Shown here: positions 1-8,335 of the stretch, piece after piece
Layout of the letters: each line of letters opens with the position of its first letter
Position numbering within the stretch: position 1 is the first letter of the stretch
From: Cryobacterium arcticum
GTDB taxonomy: Bacteria; Actinomycetota; Actinomycetes; Actinomycetales; Microbacteriaceae
NCBI RefSeq assembly: GCF_001679725.1
Contig: NZ_CP016282.1
Span: 1,922,001-1,986,000 of the forward strand
DNA length: 64,000 bases
Reading direction: 5' to 3'
Translations under genes and position numbers: made by a program
The notes under the pieces: model-generated
Databases searched by the model: none
Told to the model about the DNA's origin: nothing
The model's input: only the letters and a program-made list of their open reading frames with translations

Positions 1-251
1 ACGGCGGCCATGTCGATGCCTTCGAACGACGTCGTGACGCCGTACTTGGCCGACTCGCGGCTGACGTCGGCGACCTCGGCGGAGTGCAGCAGGGCCTTGG
101 TCGGGATGCAACCGACGTGCAGGCAGGTACCGCCGAGCTTGTCTTTCTCGATCAGGCCCACGGTCAGGCCGAGCTGGACGGCGCGCAAGGCGGCCGCGTA
201 GCCGCCGCTGCCGCCACCGAGAACTACAAGGTCAAAATTCTGTTCAGACAC
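1..251 (-). CDS. lpdA: Dihydrolipoyl dehydrogenase, N-terminal part (cut by window edge)
   Basis: This is the E3 flavoprotein that reoxidises dihydrolipoamide in 2-oxoacid dehydrogenase complexes. Only the first 83 or so codons are in the window. Reading from a GTG at 251, the protein starts [20 protein letters not shown], the Rossmann FAD-binding GxGxxG region. It continues to [17 protein letters not shown], which holds the redox-active CxxxxC pair and the conserved GC-PTK segment of class I pyridine nucleotide-disulfide oxidoreductases. A GAGGGAG ribosome site lies 7 bases before the GTG. The rest of the gene continues beyond base 1. The family assignment is secure; which complex it serves cannot be told from this fragment. 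Confidence 0.93.
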   Translation of the reverse strand, partial: MSEQNFDLVVLGGGSGGYAAALRAVQLGLTVGLIEKDKLGGTCLHVGCIPTKALLHSAEVADVSRESAKYGVTTSFEGIDMAA

Positions 252-357
252 CCAGATACTCCCTCGTGCATCACATACACTTTCACGGCCTGCCAGCGCA
301 ATTATGCTGCGCGGACAGGCGTTGAACGGCAAGGATTTTCCTGCCTATACGACTGTA

Positions 358-1845
358 CTACGGGCGTGAAAAGTCCTCGGCCAGTCGCAACAGGGTTCGA
401 ACGGTGACTCCGGTGGGCCCGGGGGCCGTGAAGCCGAGTCCGCCGCCGACCAGCTGAGCGCTGCCGGCGATGTCCAGGTGTGCCCAGGGAATGGTCCGGG
501 CGTTGTCGCCCTCGCCCACAGAGCCGATGAATTCGCGCAGGAACACGGCGGCCAGGAGCATGCCGCCGCCCGTGTTGCCGATCTTGGCGTTGGCGATGTC
601 GGCGACGTCGGAGTTCAGCAGGGCCCGCAGTTCCTCGGGCATCGGCATCGGCCAGGCCAGTTCGCCCTCCGAGGTGCTGGCGGCGAGGACCTGCGCCACG
701 AGGTCGTCATCGCCGAGCACGGCGGAGTACCGCGTGCCGAGGGCCACGACGGCGGCACCCGTGAGCGTGGCGACGTCGATGATCGCATCGGGCTCTTCCT
801 CGCCGGCCGCGACGAGACCGTCGGCCAGGACCAGGCGGCCCTCAGCGTCGGTGTTGAGCACCTCGACCGTGCGTCCACCGCGGATGCTGAGCACGTCGTT
901 GGGACGGATGGCGGAGCCTGAGGGCATGTTCTCCGCGATGCACAGCCAGGCCGTGATGCGAACGTCGAGGTTCAGGCGCGCAGCGGCGAGTGTGACGGCC
1001 AGCACCGTGGCGGCGCCGGTCATGTCGTACTTCATGCCCACCATGGATGCCGGCGGCTTGAGCGAGAGTCCGCCGGTGTCGAAGGTGATGCCCTTGCCGA
1101 CGAGGGCCAGGTGCTTGGCCGCGCCGGCCGGGGCGTAGCTGACCTTGACCAGGCGGGGCGGGCGGGTCGAGCCCTGCCCGACACCGGCGATCCCGCCGAA
1201 GCCGTCGGCCACCAGCTGGTCCTCGTCCCACACCGTCAGGGTGACGGGCAGGCCCTCGGCCGCGGCCTGGGCCAGGGCGGTCAGGGATTCGGGGTAGAGA
1301 TCCAGCGGGGGAGTGTTGACGAGGTCCTTCACGAGGCTCACGGCCCCGGCGACGATGTCCGCCCGGTCGGCGGCACCGGCGGCGGCTTGGTCGGTGTGCA
1401 CGGTGATGTCTCCGGTGGGCAGGCTGGTGCCGGCCAGGGACGCCCTGCGGTAGGTCGTGAAGGAGTACCCGCCGAGAGCCGCACCCTCGAGGACCGCAGC
1501 GGCCTGCTCGGCATCCGTCAGCGGGAGGGCGAACGCCACGGTGGCCGCGCCGGTGAGCTGGCGCACGGCGGACCCGGCCGCGTACCGCAGTGACTCGGGC
1601 GTGACGGCAGAGCCGAGACCGACGACCGCGATGCTGCGTGCGCTGCCCACGACGGGGGCGAAACGCATGACCTGGTCCTTGGCGCCGGAGACGCCGACGG
1701 CCTGGAACTGGTCGGCGAGGGGGGCGAAGGACGGGTCGGCGAACAGGGTGGGACCGTCCTTGCCCTGGACGGCGCCGACGACGATGACGTCGGCGGTGGA
1801 TTCGATCGCGGGCTGTGCGGACACTGAAATGCGGGGAACGGTCAT
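358..1845 (-). CDS. pepA: Leucyl aminopeptidase, M17 family
   Basis: Cytosolic two-zinc aminopeptidase that removes N-terminal residues from peptides. It is 495 residues, the usual M17 length. The M17 signature NTDAEGRL is at about residues 331-338. Other metal and catalytic residues appear in KGITFDTGG (about 251-259) and MKYDMTGAA (about 271-279). The N-terminal third is the poorly conserved macro-like domain. It is transcribed away from the neighbouring PAC2 gene. A TAGCAT box lies 6 bases before the ATG and no ribosome site is visible, so the mRNA is probably leaderless. It points towards lpdA with about 106 bases between, and shared transcription is not obvious. Confidence 0.95.
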   Translation of the reverse strand: MTVPRISVSAQPAIESTADVIVVGAVQGKDGPTLFADPSFAPLADQFQAVGVSGAKDQVMRFAPVVGSARSIAVVGLGSAVTPESLRYAAGSAVRQLTGAATVAFALPLTDAEQAAAVLEGAALGGYSFTTYRRASLAGTSLPTGDITVHTDQAAAGAADRADIVAGAVSLVKDLVNTPPLDLYPESLTALAQAAAEGLPVTLTVWDEDQLVADGFGGIAGVGQGSTRPPRLVKVSYAPAGAAKHLALVGKGITFDTGGLSLKPPASMVGMKYDMTGAATVLAVTLAAARLNLDVRITAWLCIAENMPSGSAIRPNDVLSIRGGRTVEVLNTDAEGRLVLADGLVAAGEEEPDAIIDVATLTGAAVVALGTRYSAVLGDDDLVAQVLAASTSEGELAWPMPMPEELRALLNSDVADIANAKIGNTGGGMLLAAVFLREFIGSVGEGDNARTIPWAHLDIAGSAQLVGGGLGFTAPGPTGVTVRTLLRLAEDFSRP

Positions 1846-1851
1846 GCCTCG

Positions 1852-1857
1852 ATGCTA
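1852..1857 (-). promoter_or_regulatory. -10 box of pepA, leaderless arrangement
   Basis: TAGCAT on the minus strand, with 6 bases to the pepA ATG, so transcription should start at or next to the start codon. There is no purine-rich ribosome site between. The -10 spacing is read directly; the transcription start is inferred. Confidence 0.55.
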
Positions 1858-1928
1858 CGGGGCCCGGTGTTCGCTCTGGGCACCACGCGGAGCGCCGGGT
1901 TTCTCGGACAGCGGGCAAAAACCCCGAA

Positions 1929-1934
1929 TAGAGT
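1929..1934 (+). promoter_or_regulatory. -10 box of the first PAC2 gene, leaderless arrangement
   Basis: TAGAGT followed by 6 bases and the ATG at 1941. It is divergent to the pepA box, so both genes of this pair appear to be leaderless and share an 95-base promoter region. Confidence 0.55.
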
Positions 1935-1940
1935 TAACGA

Positions 1941-2864
1941 ATGCGCGATCCCGATGAAATCTACATGCTCACTGCGGACGCCGCCGGCGTCCCCGAAGGG
2001 CTGCATCTTGTCGCGGGCCTGACCGGCTTCACCGACGCCGGCGGAGCGGTTTCGCAGTTCACCGAGTACCTGCTCGCGACCCTGGAGCACACGGTCATCG
2101 CGGAGTTCGACGCCGATCTGCTCCTGGACTACCGGGCCCGCCGCCCGATCATCTACTTCGACCAGGACCACCTCACCGACTACCGGCCGCCGCGGCTGCG
2201 GCTGTACCTGGCCCGGGACGAGATCGGTCAACCGTTCCTGCTGCTGGCCGGCTTCGAACCCGACTTCCGCTGGGAGCAGTTCACGGCCGCCGTGCTCGAG
2301 CTGGTCAGCCGGTTCACGGTGTCGTCGACGACCTGGGTGAACGCGATTCCCATGCCCGTGCCGCATACCCGGCCGATCGGCGTGACGGTGAGCGGCAACC
2401 GCACCGATCTCATCGAGAGCATGTCGGTCTGGCGCCCGCACACCCAGGTGCCCGCGAACGCCCTGCACCTGGTCGAGTTCCGGCTCCAGGAGATGGGGGC
2501 CTGGGCGATCGGCTACGTCCTCCTCATCCCGCACTACCTCGCGGACACCGAGTTCCCCTCGGCGGCACTGTCCGCTCTGGAGAGCACCAGCGCCTCCACT
2601 GGCCTGATCTTCCGGACCGACTCGCTCCGGGAGAAGAACCGTGAATTCGTCGCCCGGATCGACGAGCAGGTCGGCGACAACCCCGAACTGGCCAAGCTGG
2701 TCGGGACCCTCGAAGAGCGTTACGACGCCTACATGGAGGGGAACACCCTGCGGTCCCCGTTGACCGACGAAGACGGGGCGCTGCCCACGGCCGACGAGAT
2801 CGCGGCCGAGCTGGAGAAGTTCCTCGCGACCCGCCGCGGCCGCGACGACGGCCAACCCGGCTGA
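1941..2864 (+). CDS. PAC2 family protein (proteasome assembly chaperone-like fold)
   Basis: A 307-residue cytosolic protein of the PAC2 family, named after a eukaryotic proteasome assembly chaperone. In actinobacteria these proteins are widespread and their function is unsettled. The start resembles family members: LHLVAGLTGFTDAGGAVSQF at about residues 16-35. The central part carries NAIPMPVPHTRPIGVTVSGN (about 134-153) and HLVEFRLQEMGAWAIGYVLL (about 174-193). The C-terminus is acidic and helical. A paralogue lies at 48434-49378 in the same window, with a shared PHTRPI motif. No proteasome gene is found in the window, so a role in proteasome assembly should not be assumed. Confidence 0.85.
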   Translation: MRDPDEIYMLTADAAGVPEGLHLVAGLTGFTDAGGAVSQFTEYLLATLEHTVIAEFDADLLLDYRARRPIIYFDQDHLTDYRPPRLRLYLARDEIGQPFLLLAGFEPDFRWEQFTAAVLELVSRFTVSSTTWVNAIPMPVPHTRPIGVTVSGNRTDLIESMSVWRPHTQVPANALHLVEFRLQEMGAWAIGYVLLIPHYLADTEFPSAALSALESTSASTGLIFRTDSLREKNREFVARIDEQVGDNPELAKLVGTLEERYDAYMEGNTLRSPLTDEDGALPTADEIAAELEKFLATRRGRDDGQPG

Positions 2865-2929
2865 CCCGGCGGGCCGCCGCCGTCAGGGGCGCGCCCGCGG
2901 GGGTGGTCTGGACCTCCCGGGCACCCGGC

Positions 2930-2935
2930 TAGATT
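2930..2935 (+). promoter_or_regulatory. -10 box of the MFS gene, leaderless arrangement
   Basis: TAGATT with 7 bases to a GTG at 2943. The G-rich stretch touching the GTG is too close to act as a ribosome site. This supports starting the gene at 2943 rather than at an in-frame TTG at 2934, which would lie almost inside the -10 box. Confidence 0.5.
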
Positions 2936-2942
2936 GGGGGGA

Positions 2943-4277
2943 GTGAACTCTCGTCGATCCTGGTTGATCTTTTCCTTCGGGTCGTTCGTCTACCTCTCCG
3001 CCGTCATGCAGCGCACGTCGCTCGGCATCGCGGGAGTGTCGGCCACCGAACGATTCGGCGGCTCGGCCGCCGTCCTGTCCAGCCTCGCCGTGGTGCAGCT
3101 GATCGTCTACGCGGCGGCGCAGATCCCGGTCGGGGTTCTGATCGACCGGTTCGGCCCACGCGTGCTGATGCTTTCCGGAACCATCCTCATGGTCGCCGGC
3201 CAGCTGACTCTGGCGTTCGCGCCGTCGATCACCATCGCGGTGGTGGGACGGATGCTGGTGGGGGCGGGCGACGCCACCATCTTCATCTCCATGATCCGGT
3301 TGATCACCTCCTGGTTCAGCGGCCGCATCGTGCCGCAACTGTCGCAGTGGTTCGGCAACATCGGCCAGCTCGGCCAGGTGCTCTCGGCCGTTCCGCTGGC
3401 CTGGATCCTGCACAGCTGGGGATGGACGCCGGCATTCCTCGTTGCCACCCTGGTGGCCTTCACGGCGTTCATCGTCGTGGTCGTCGCCATCCGGGACAGG
3501 CCGGCGGGGTCCGCCGACCAGGCCCGGCCCGGCACCTGGGGCAGCGCTCTCACGCAGCTTCGGCACAGTTTCAGCCGGCCGGGAACCCAGCTCGGGTTCT
3601 GGTCGCACTTCGTCACCCAGTCCTCCGGAACCGTCTTCACCCTGCTCTGGGGCTTCCCCTTCATGGTCTACGGACTGGGTTACGAGTCGGGGATGGCCGC
3701 GGCCATGCTGACCATCCCGGTGGCGGCGGGCATCGTCTGCGGCCCGGTGCTCGGGGTGCTCACGGCTCGCCATCCGCTGCGCCGCAGCAACATCGTGCTC
3801 GGCATCGTGTCGGCCATGGGCACGGCCTGGGCGCTGGTGCTCCTGTGGCCCGTCGAGCCGCCCTTCCCGCTCGTAGTGCTCCTGCTGATCGTTCTGGGCA
3901 TCGGCGGTCCGGGTTCCCTGATCGGATTCGACTTCGCCCGCACCTTCAACCCCCAACGCAGCCTGGGGTCGGCCAACGGGGTTGTGAACGTGGGTGGTTT
4001 TCTCGCCAGCTTCGTGATGATGTTCCTGATCGGCGTGCTCCTCGACCTTCAGGACGGGTGGCGGCTGGCCCAGGGCGGCACCAGCGACCTGTACGCGCTG
4101 AACTCGTTCCGGATCGCCTTCGCGGTGCAGTTCGTGGTGATCGGCGCCGGAGTGGTGATGCTTGTCACGACCCGCAAGCGCACCAGGCGGGTGCTCTCGC
4201 GCGATGAGGGAATAGAAGTGGCCCCGCTCTGGGTTGAACTTTCACGACGGATGCGTCGGCGCGGGCGCGGTCAGTGA
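2943..4277 (+). CDS. MFS transporter
   Basis: Major facilitator superfamily membrane transporter of about 444 residues with roughly 12 hydrophobic segments. A motif A-type loop, GVLIDRFGPR, lies near residues 62-71 after the second helix. The segment after helix six is hydrophilic, as is usual for the central cytoplasmic loop. The C-terminal tail is strongly basic (RRMRRRGRGQ). Nothing in the sequence shows the substrate, and neither neighbour suggests one. The start was chosen at GTG 2943 because of the -10 box 7 bases upstream. A 252-base gap separates it from sigA. Confidence 0.85.
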   Translation: MNSRRSWLIFSFGSFVYLSAVMQRTSLGIAGVSATERFGGSAAVLSSLAVVQLIVYAAAQIPVGVLIDRFGPRVLMLSGTILMVAGQLTLAFAPSITIAVVGRMLVGAGDATIFISMIRLITSWFSGRIVPQLSQWFGNIGQLGQVLSAVPLAWILHSWGWTPAFLVATLVAFTAFIVVVVAIRDRPAGSADQARPGTWGSALTQLRHSFSRPGTQLGFWSHFVTQSSGTVFTLLWGFPFMVYGLGYESGMAAAMLTIPVAAGIVCGPVLGVLTARHPLRRSNIVLGIVSAMGTAWALVLLWPVEPPFPLVVLLLIVLGIGGPGSLIGFDFARTFNPQRSLGSANGVVNVGGFLASFVMMFLIGVLLDLQDGWRLAQGGTSDLYALNSFRIAFAVQFVVIGAGVVMLVTTRKRTRRVLSRDEGIEVAPLWVELSRRMRRRGRGQ

Positions 4278-4380
4278 TGTCGCGTGGCTCGGTTTATACA
4301 CAATCCGTGCAATAATTGTCAATAGGACCCGTTCTGGTTCCTGGGCACACCGGCTGATCGTTGGCTGCATTCCCGGGGAC

Positions 4381-4433
4381 TTGACATGGGTCCTAGTACT
4401 GCCCAAAAACGTACTTCCACAAACGTACTGCCC
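4381..4433 (+). repeat. GTACTnCC direct repeats before the primary sigma factor gene
   Basis: GTACTGCCC occurs at 4396-4404 and 4425-4433, with a near copy GTACTTCCA at 4411-4419, so three units spaced about 15 bases apart. A TTGACA hexamer is at 4381-4386, just before the first unit. The 252-base gap 4278-4529 also holds an AT-rich patch (about 4294-4326) that could contain another promoter. The function is unknown; regulator binding or an attenuating leader are guesses. Confidence 0.35.
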
Positions 4434-4529
4434 ACCACCCCGCCTGGTGCGTACCCGGTCCGCGCCGAGCGACCGGGTGAGCGGGGGCAGCGCCGCACGC
4501 GCACGAACTACGGCATGAGAGGTGTTCGC

Positions 4530-5864
4530 ATGGCAACCCCAACGAAGACAGAGCCCGAATTGAAGACCACAGAGACCACGCCGGTCGACGCAGCAGCCGT
4601 CGACGCCGCGCCCCGCACGGCCGCCCAGAAGGCCGCCGCGACTCGCGCGGCCAAGGCCGCCGCAGCCGCCGACGGCACCGACACGCCCGAGAAGGCCGCC
4701 CCGCGCAAGCGTGCCGCCAGCACGAAGACCAAGGCGGCCGCCGCCGGTAAGAAGAAGGACGGCGACTCCGACGCCGGCGACGACGAGGTCGTGGTTCCCG
4801 GGGACGAGCACGACACCGACGACGACGAGAACAGCGACGGTTCCGCCAAGCGCGTTGCCCCCGCCGAGCCGCTCCCCAGCGGTGCGCTCGTGCTGTCGCT
4901 CGTGGACGACGAGGATGAGGTGCCGGTGTACTCCAGTGCCATCACCGGCGCCACGGCCGACCCCGTCAAGGACTACCTCAAGCAGATCGGTAAGGTCGCG
5001 CTGCTCAACGCCGCGGAAGAGGTCGAGCTGGCGATGCGTATCGAGGCCGGTCTCTTCGCCGAGGACAAGCTCGCGCAGATGACGGATGCCGAGAAGAAGA
5101 GCGCCCTCGGTCGCGAACTGCAGTGGGTCGCCAAGGACGGCGCCCGGGCCAAGAGCCACCTGCTCGGCGCCAACCTGCGTCTCGTGGTCTCCCTGGCCAA
5201 GCGGTACACGGGCCGAGGGATGCAGTTCCTCGACCTGATCCAGGAGGGCAACCTGGGCCTGATCCGTGCGGTCGAGAAGTTCGACTACACCAAGGGCTTC
5301 AAGTTCTCCACGTACGCCACCTGGTGGATCCGTCAGGCGATCACCCGCGCCATGGCCGACCAGGCCCGCACCATCCGTATCCCCGTGCACATGGTCGAGG
5401 TCATCAACAAGCTCGCCCGCGTGCAGCGCCAGATGCTCCAGGACCTGGGCCGCGAGCCCACGCCGGAGGAGCTGAGCCGCGAGCTCGACATGACCCCTGA
5501 GAAGGTCGTCGAGGTGCAGAAGTACGGTCGCGAGCCGATCTCCCTGCACACCCCGCTCGGCGAGGACGGCGACAGCGAATTCGGTGACCTCATCGAGGAC
5601 ACCGAAGCCGTCGTGCCGGCCGACGCCGTGGGCTTCACCATGCTGCAGAAGCAGCTCGAGAGCCTGCTCGACTCGCTGTCCGAGCGTGAGGCCGGCGTGA
5701 TCCGTATGCGCTTCGGTCTCGGTGACGGCATGCCCAAGACCCTCGACCAGATCGGCGACACGTTCGGGGTCACCCGGGAACGCATCCGCCAGATCGAATC
5801 GAAGACCATGGCCAAGCTGCGCCACCCGTCCCGGTCGCAGTCCCTCCGCGACTACCTCGAGTAG
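4530..5864 (+). CDS. sigA: Primary RNA polymerase sigma factor (sigma-70 group 1)
   Basis: The housekeeping sigma factor (HrdB/SigA/RpoD class), about 444 residues. The first 145 or so residues are a low-complexity Ala/Lys/Asp/Glu extension typical of actinobacterial SigA. Region 1.2 follows ([17 protein letters not shown]), then region 2 with [20 protein letters not shown] and [18 protein letters not shown], region 3, and region 4 with a helix-turn-helix ending [20 protein letters not shown]. The ATG at 4530 has a GAGAGG ribosome site 7 bases upstream. An in-frame ATG at 4386 would add 48 residues but has no site. The gene runs straight into murT with only 9 bases between, suggesting co-transcription. 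Confidence 0.97.
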   Translation: MATPTKTEPELKTTETTPVDAAAVDAAPRTAAQKAAATRAAKAAAAADGTDTPEKAAPRKRAASTKTKAAAAGKKKDGDSDAGDDEVVVPGDEHDTDDDENSDGSAKRVAPAEPLPSGALVLSLVDDEDEVPVYSSAITGATADPVKDYLKQIGKVALLNAAEEVELAMRIEAGLFAEDKLAQMTDAEKKSALGRELQWVAKDGARAKSHLLGANLRLVVSLAKRYTGRGMQFLDLIQEGNLGLIRAVEKFDYTKGFKFSTYATWWIRQAITRAMADQARTIRIPVHMVEVINKLARVQRQMLQDLGREPTPEELSRELDMTPEKVVEVQKYGREPISLHTPLGEDGDSEFGDLIEDTEAVVPADAVGFTMLQKQLESLLDSLSEREAGVIRMRFGLGDGMPKTLDQIGDTFGVTRERIRQIESKTMAKLRHPSRSQSLRDYLE

Positions 5865-5873
5865 GAGTTGCCT

Positions 5874-7142
5874 GTGCGGTACGCGCCGGCGATCCTCCTC
5901 GGGAGGGTCGCGCGGACGCTCGCGCGCTGGCGGAAGCCCGGTGGGGGTTCCGCCGTCCCCGGCCTGGTCGTCAACACGATCGCGCCGGGGTTCCTGCCGC
6001 GCACCCTGAATTCCTTCCCCCAGGGGCTGGTCATCGTGACCGGGTCCAGCGGCAAGTCCACCACGACCAAGATGCTCGTCGCTGCTCTCCGGGCGCACGG
6101 CTCCGAGGTCTTCACGAACCCGTCCACGGCCAACATCAGCCAGGGTCTCACCTCGGCCCTGCTCGAACAGGTCAGCCTGACGGGCCGGATCGCCGGCGAC
6201 ATCGCGGTGCTGGAGATGGACGAGGGCCATGGTGCTCTCATCTCCGGTTCGCTGCAGCCGCGCGTCGTAGTGCTCACCAACGTGATGGTCGACCAGATCG
6301 ACCGGTTCCACGATTCCGACATGGTCGCGGCGATGCTCGCCAAGATCGCCGCGCGTGCCACCGGCACCGTCGTGATCAACGCCGACGACCGGTACCTCGT
6401 CGACATCGGTGACGCCATCCGCCCGCCCGTGTCGGTGGGGCGCTACGGCGTGACCGAGGCCGTCCTCGCCGCCAACCCTCGCGGGCTCGGCTACGCGGCC
6501 ACGGCCGCCACCCGGCTGAACGACGACGACGGCATGCTGTTGACCGCGGTCGACGGCCGGGACGCCCGCGTGCGGGTCGACAGAACGGACCTGGCGGTCC
6601 GGCTGCCCGCGCGCGGCACGCACTACGCCGTGGATGCGCTGACGGCGTTGGCCGCGGCCCGCGCTGCTCTCGGGACGGGCTTCGACGCCGCACGTGCCAC
6701 CGCCGCGATCTCCGGCATCGCGCCGGTCTTCGGTCGCGGTGAAGTTGTCACCGTTCGCGGCACGAGCGTTGAATTCGTTCTCGTGCAGAACCCGGCCAGC
6801 TTCCAGCTCAATGTCGACAGCCTGGCCCCCGGAACCGAGCAGATCCTCGTCGCCGTCGGCTCCGACGTGCGTGACCCGTCCTACCTGTGGCCGGCCGACA
6901 CCTCGGGTCTCGGCCACGTGCTCATCGCGTCGGGGTCCAAGGCCCACGACATCGCGTTGCAGCTCGTCTACGACGGTGTCACGGTCGACCGGGTGGAACC
7001 CGATCTCGGCCGCGCACTGGATGATTTCCTCGCGTTGCCTGAACCGGCCACGGGGATGAAGACCATTATTTTCTCGGCCGACTCCATGCGCCGCACGCGC
7101 GCGCACCTGGGTCTGGCCACCAACGAAGCGGACCCCTCATGA
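5874..7142 (+). CDS. murT: MurT-like Mur ligase, divergent, lacking the Cys4 zinc ribbon
   Basis: Homologue of MurT, the ATP-dependent Mur-ligase partner of GatD that modifies the alpha-carboxyl of D-Glu in lipid II. It is about 422 residues: an N-terminal hydrophobic patch, a P-loop GSSGKSTTT (about 57-65), EMDEGHGALI (the Mur ligase acidic motif), a central domain, and a C-terminal MurT_C region with VEFVLVQNPASF and DPSYLW; the Asp probably corresponds to the catalytic Asp of Staphylococcus MurT. The protein contains no cysteine, so the four-Cys zinc ribbon known in canonical MurT is absent. GTG 5874 is chosen because AGGAG at 5863-5867 is spaced 6 bases from it and overlaps the sigA stop. 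It overlaps gatD by ATGA. Confidence 0.85.
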   Translation: MRYAPAILLGRVARTLARWRKPGGGSAVPGLVVNTIAPGFLPRTLNSFPQGLVIVTGSSGKSTTTKMLVAALRAHGSEVFTNPSTANISQGLTSALLEQVSLTGRIAGDIAVLEMDEGHGALISGSLQPRVVVLTNVMVDQIDRFHDSDMVAAMLAKIAARATGTVVINADDRYLVDIGDAIRPPVSVGRYGVTEAVLAANPRGLGYAATAATRLNDDDGMLLTAVDGRDARVRVDRTDLAVRLPARGTHYAVDALTALAAARAALGTGFDAARATAAISGIAPVFGRGEVVTVRGTSVEFVLVQNPASFQLNVDSLAPGTEQILVAVGSDVRDPSYLWPADTSGLGHVLIASGSKAHDIALQLVYDGVTVDRVEPDLGRALDDFLALPEPATGMKTIIFSADSMRRTRAHLGLATNEADPS

Positions 7143-7876
7143 CAGTGGACCAGTCGGCCACCCTCACTATCGTGACGCTGCTCCCACGCCTGCTCGACAC
7201 CAACGGCGACGCCGCGAACGCGCGGGTGCTCGCCCAGCGGGCTCGCTGGGCCGGGCTGCAGGCTTCTGTCGTGCCCGTCCACACCCCGGCCGACCTTCCG
7301 CCCGTTGTGGACCTCGTGGTGATCGGGTCGGGAACGGACACCGACCTCGGCGGCGTCAGGGATGCCCTGCGGCCGCTCTCGGCTGCTCTCCGCGGCTGGT
7401 TGGCCGCCGGGGTGCCGGTTCTGGCCGTCGGCACCGGCTGGGAACTGCTCAGCGACGCAGTGGACCTGCCCGGCGGCGGCACCGTGGACGGTCTCGCCCT
7501 CGTACGGGGCCGTGCGACGGTCCGGCCGACTCGCGTGACCGACGACCTCGTCGTGGCCACAGGCGCGGAGCGACTGATCGGGTTCGAGAATCACGCGCGC
7601 GGGTATGCGAATGCCGCGGCCGCACTGGGGTCGGTGCTCTCGGGCACCGGGAACGGCGACGGCACGGAGGGAACGCGTGAAGGCAGCTTCATCGGCACCC
7701 ACCTGCACGGGCCGGTCCTGGCGCGCAACCCCGTGCTGGCCGATCGGTTGCTCGGCGCGGCGTGCGCCGCCCGGGGGATCACCCTGAACGCATCCGCTCA
7801 CACCGCGACTGTCGATGACATGGCAAAAGCCGCACGCAACCAGGTTGCAGTGCGGCTCAGCCTCGCCTCAGAGTAG
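7139..7876 (+). CDS. gatD: GatD-like glutamine amidotransferase without the nucleophile cysteine
   Basis: Homologue of GatD, the glutaminase subunit that feeds ammonia to MurT for lipid II amidation; 245 residues, about normal length. Family marks are clear: GFENH at 148-152, a Gly/Asn-rich turn GTGNGDGTEG, and GTHLHGP at about 186-192 holding the conserved His. At the nucleophile elbow, where GatD proteins have ICGG or similar, this protein reads AVGTGWELL, with Gly98 in the Cys position. The only cysteine, at about 209, is far from that site. Glutaminase activity is therefore not expected. It overlaps murT by four bases and is surely co-translated. Canonical isoglutaminyl synthase activity should not be assigned without testing. 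Confidence 0.85.
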   Translation: MTVDQSATLTIVTLLPRLLDTNGDAANARVLAQRARWAGLQASVVPVHTPADLPPVVDLVVIGSGTDTDLGGVRDALRPLSAALRGWLAAGVPVLAVGTGWELLSDAVDLPGGGTVDGLALVRGRATVRPTRVTDDLVVATGAERLIGFENHARGYANAAAALGSVLSGTGNGDGTEGTREGSFIGTHLHGPVLARNPVLADRLLGAACAARGITLNASAHTATVDDMAKAARNQVAVRLSLASE

Positions 7877-7899
7877 GACTCGCCGGAGCGAGCCCGACT

Positions 7900-8136
7900 C
7901 TAGGACTTCTGGTCTTCGAAGAGTCGGCTCGACTCGTCGTGCCAGCTTTCGGCGATCGCGGCGAGCTTCTCCTGGTGCTTGCGACCATGGTGGGCGCAGA
8001 AGAGCAACTCGCTGTTATTCACGACTACACGGATGTAGGCCTGAGCGCCACAAGCGTCGCAGCGGTCGGCCGCGGTGAGCTGGTGGGGGGCGCCCTGTTG
8101 GTCGACGGCACCATTTTCGGTGGCGATCTGGGACAT
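7900..8136 (-). CDS. Small Cys-rich DUF7455-type protein
   Basis: A 78-residue protein common in actinobacteria near topoisomerase genes; its function is not known to me. CDACG at about 26-30 and CAHHGRKH at about 47-54 could bind one zinc ion, with a short beta hairpin between them (AYIRVVVNNSELLF). The C-terminus is an acidic helix. The ATG at 8136 has a strong GGAGGAG ribosome site just upstream; longer in-frame readings lack one. It converges with gatD and diverges from parE. Confidence 0.8.
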   Translation of the reverse strand: MSQIATENGAVDQQGAPHQLTAADRCDACGAQAYIRVVVNNSELLFCAHHGRKHQEKLAAIAESWHDESSRLFEDQKS

Positions 8137-8321
8137 ATTCTCCTCCTCCAGACTGATACCAGGTGATACCAATTGAATCCTTACTGACCATGTAAACACG
8201 GCCGGGCCCGGATTGGGCCACAGTTGGGTGACATTTCGCTCACCGCGTAGCATTCACGCGGCGAACCGGGCGTATCCGGCTCCACACGGGTGTCCTGCGG
8301 AGCCGCACGGCTCGGGGTCAC

Positions 8322-8327
8322 TATTCT
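8322..8327 (+). promoter_or_regulatory. -10 box of parE
   Basis: TATTCT followed by 8 bases and the GTG at 8336. There is no ribosome site, which fits a leaderless or near-leaderless mRNA. Confidence 0.5.
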
Positions 8328-8335
8328 TAACCGTT

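Noticed and set aside
4242..7106. A 954-codon open frame on the minus strand
   Set aside because: It lies antisense to sigA and murT, which have clear family motifs. Long antisense frames are expected in DNA with high third-position GC, and its Arg/Gly/His-rich translation has no motif.
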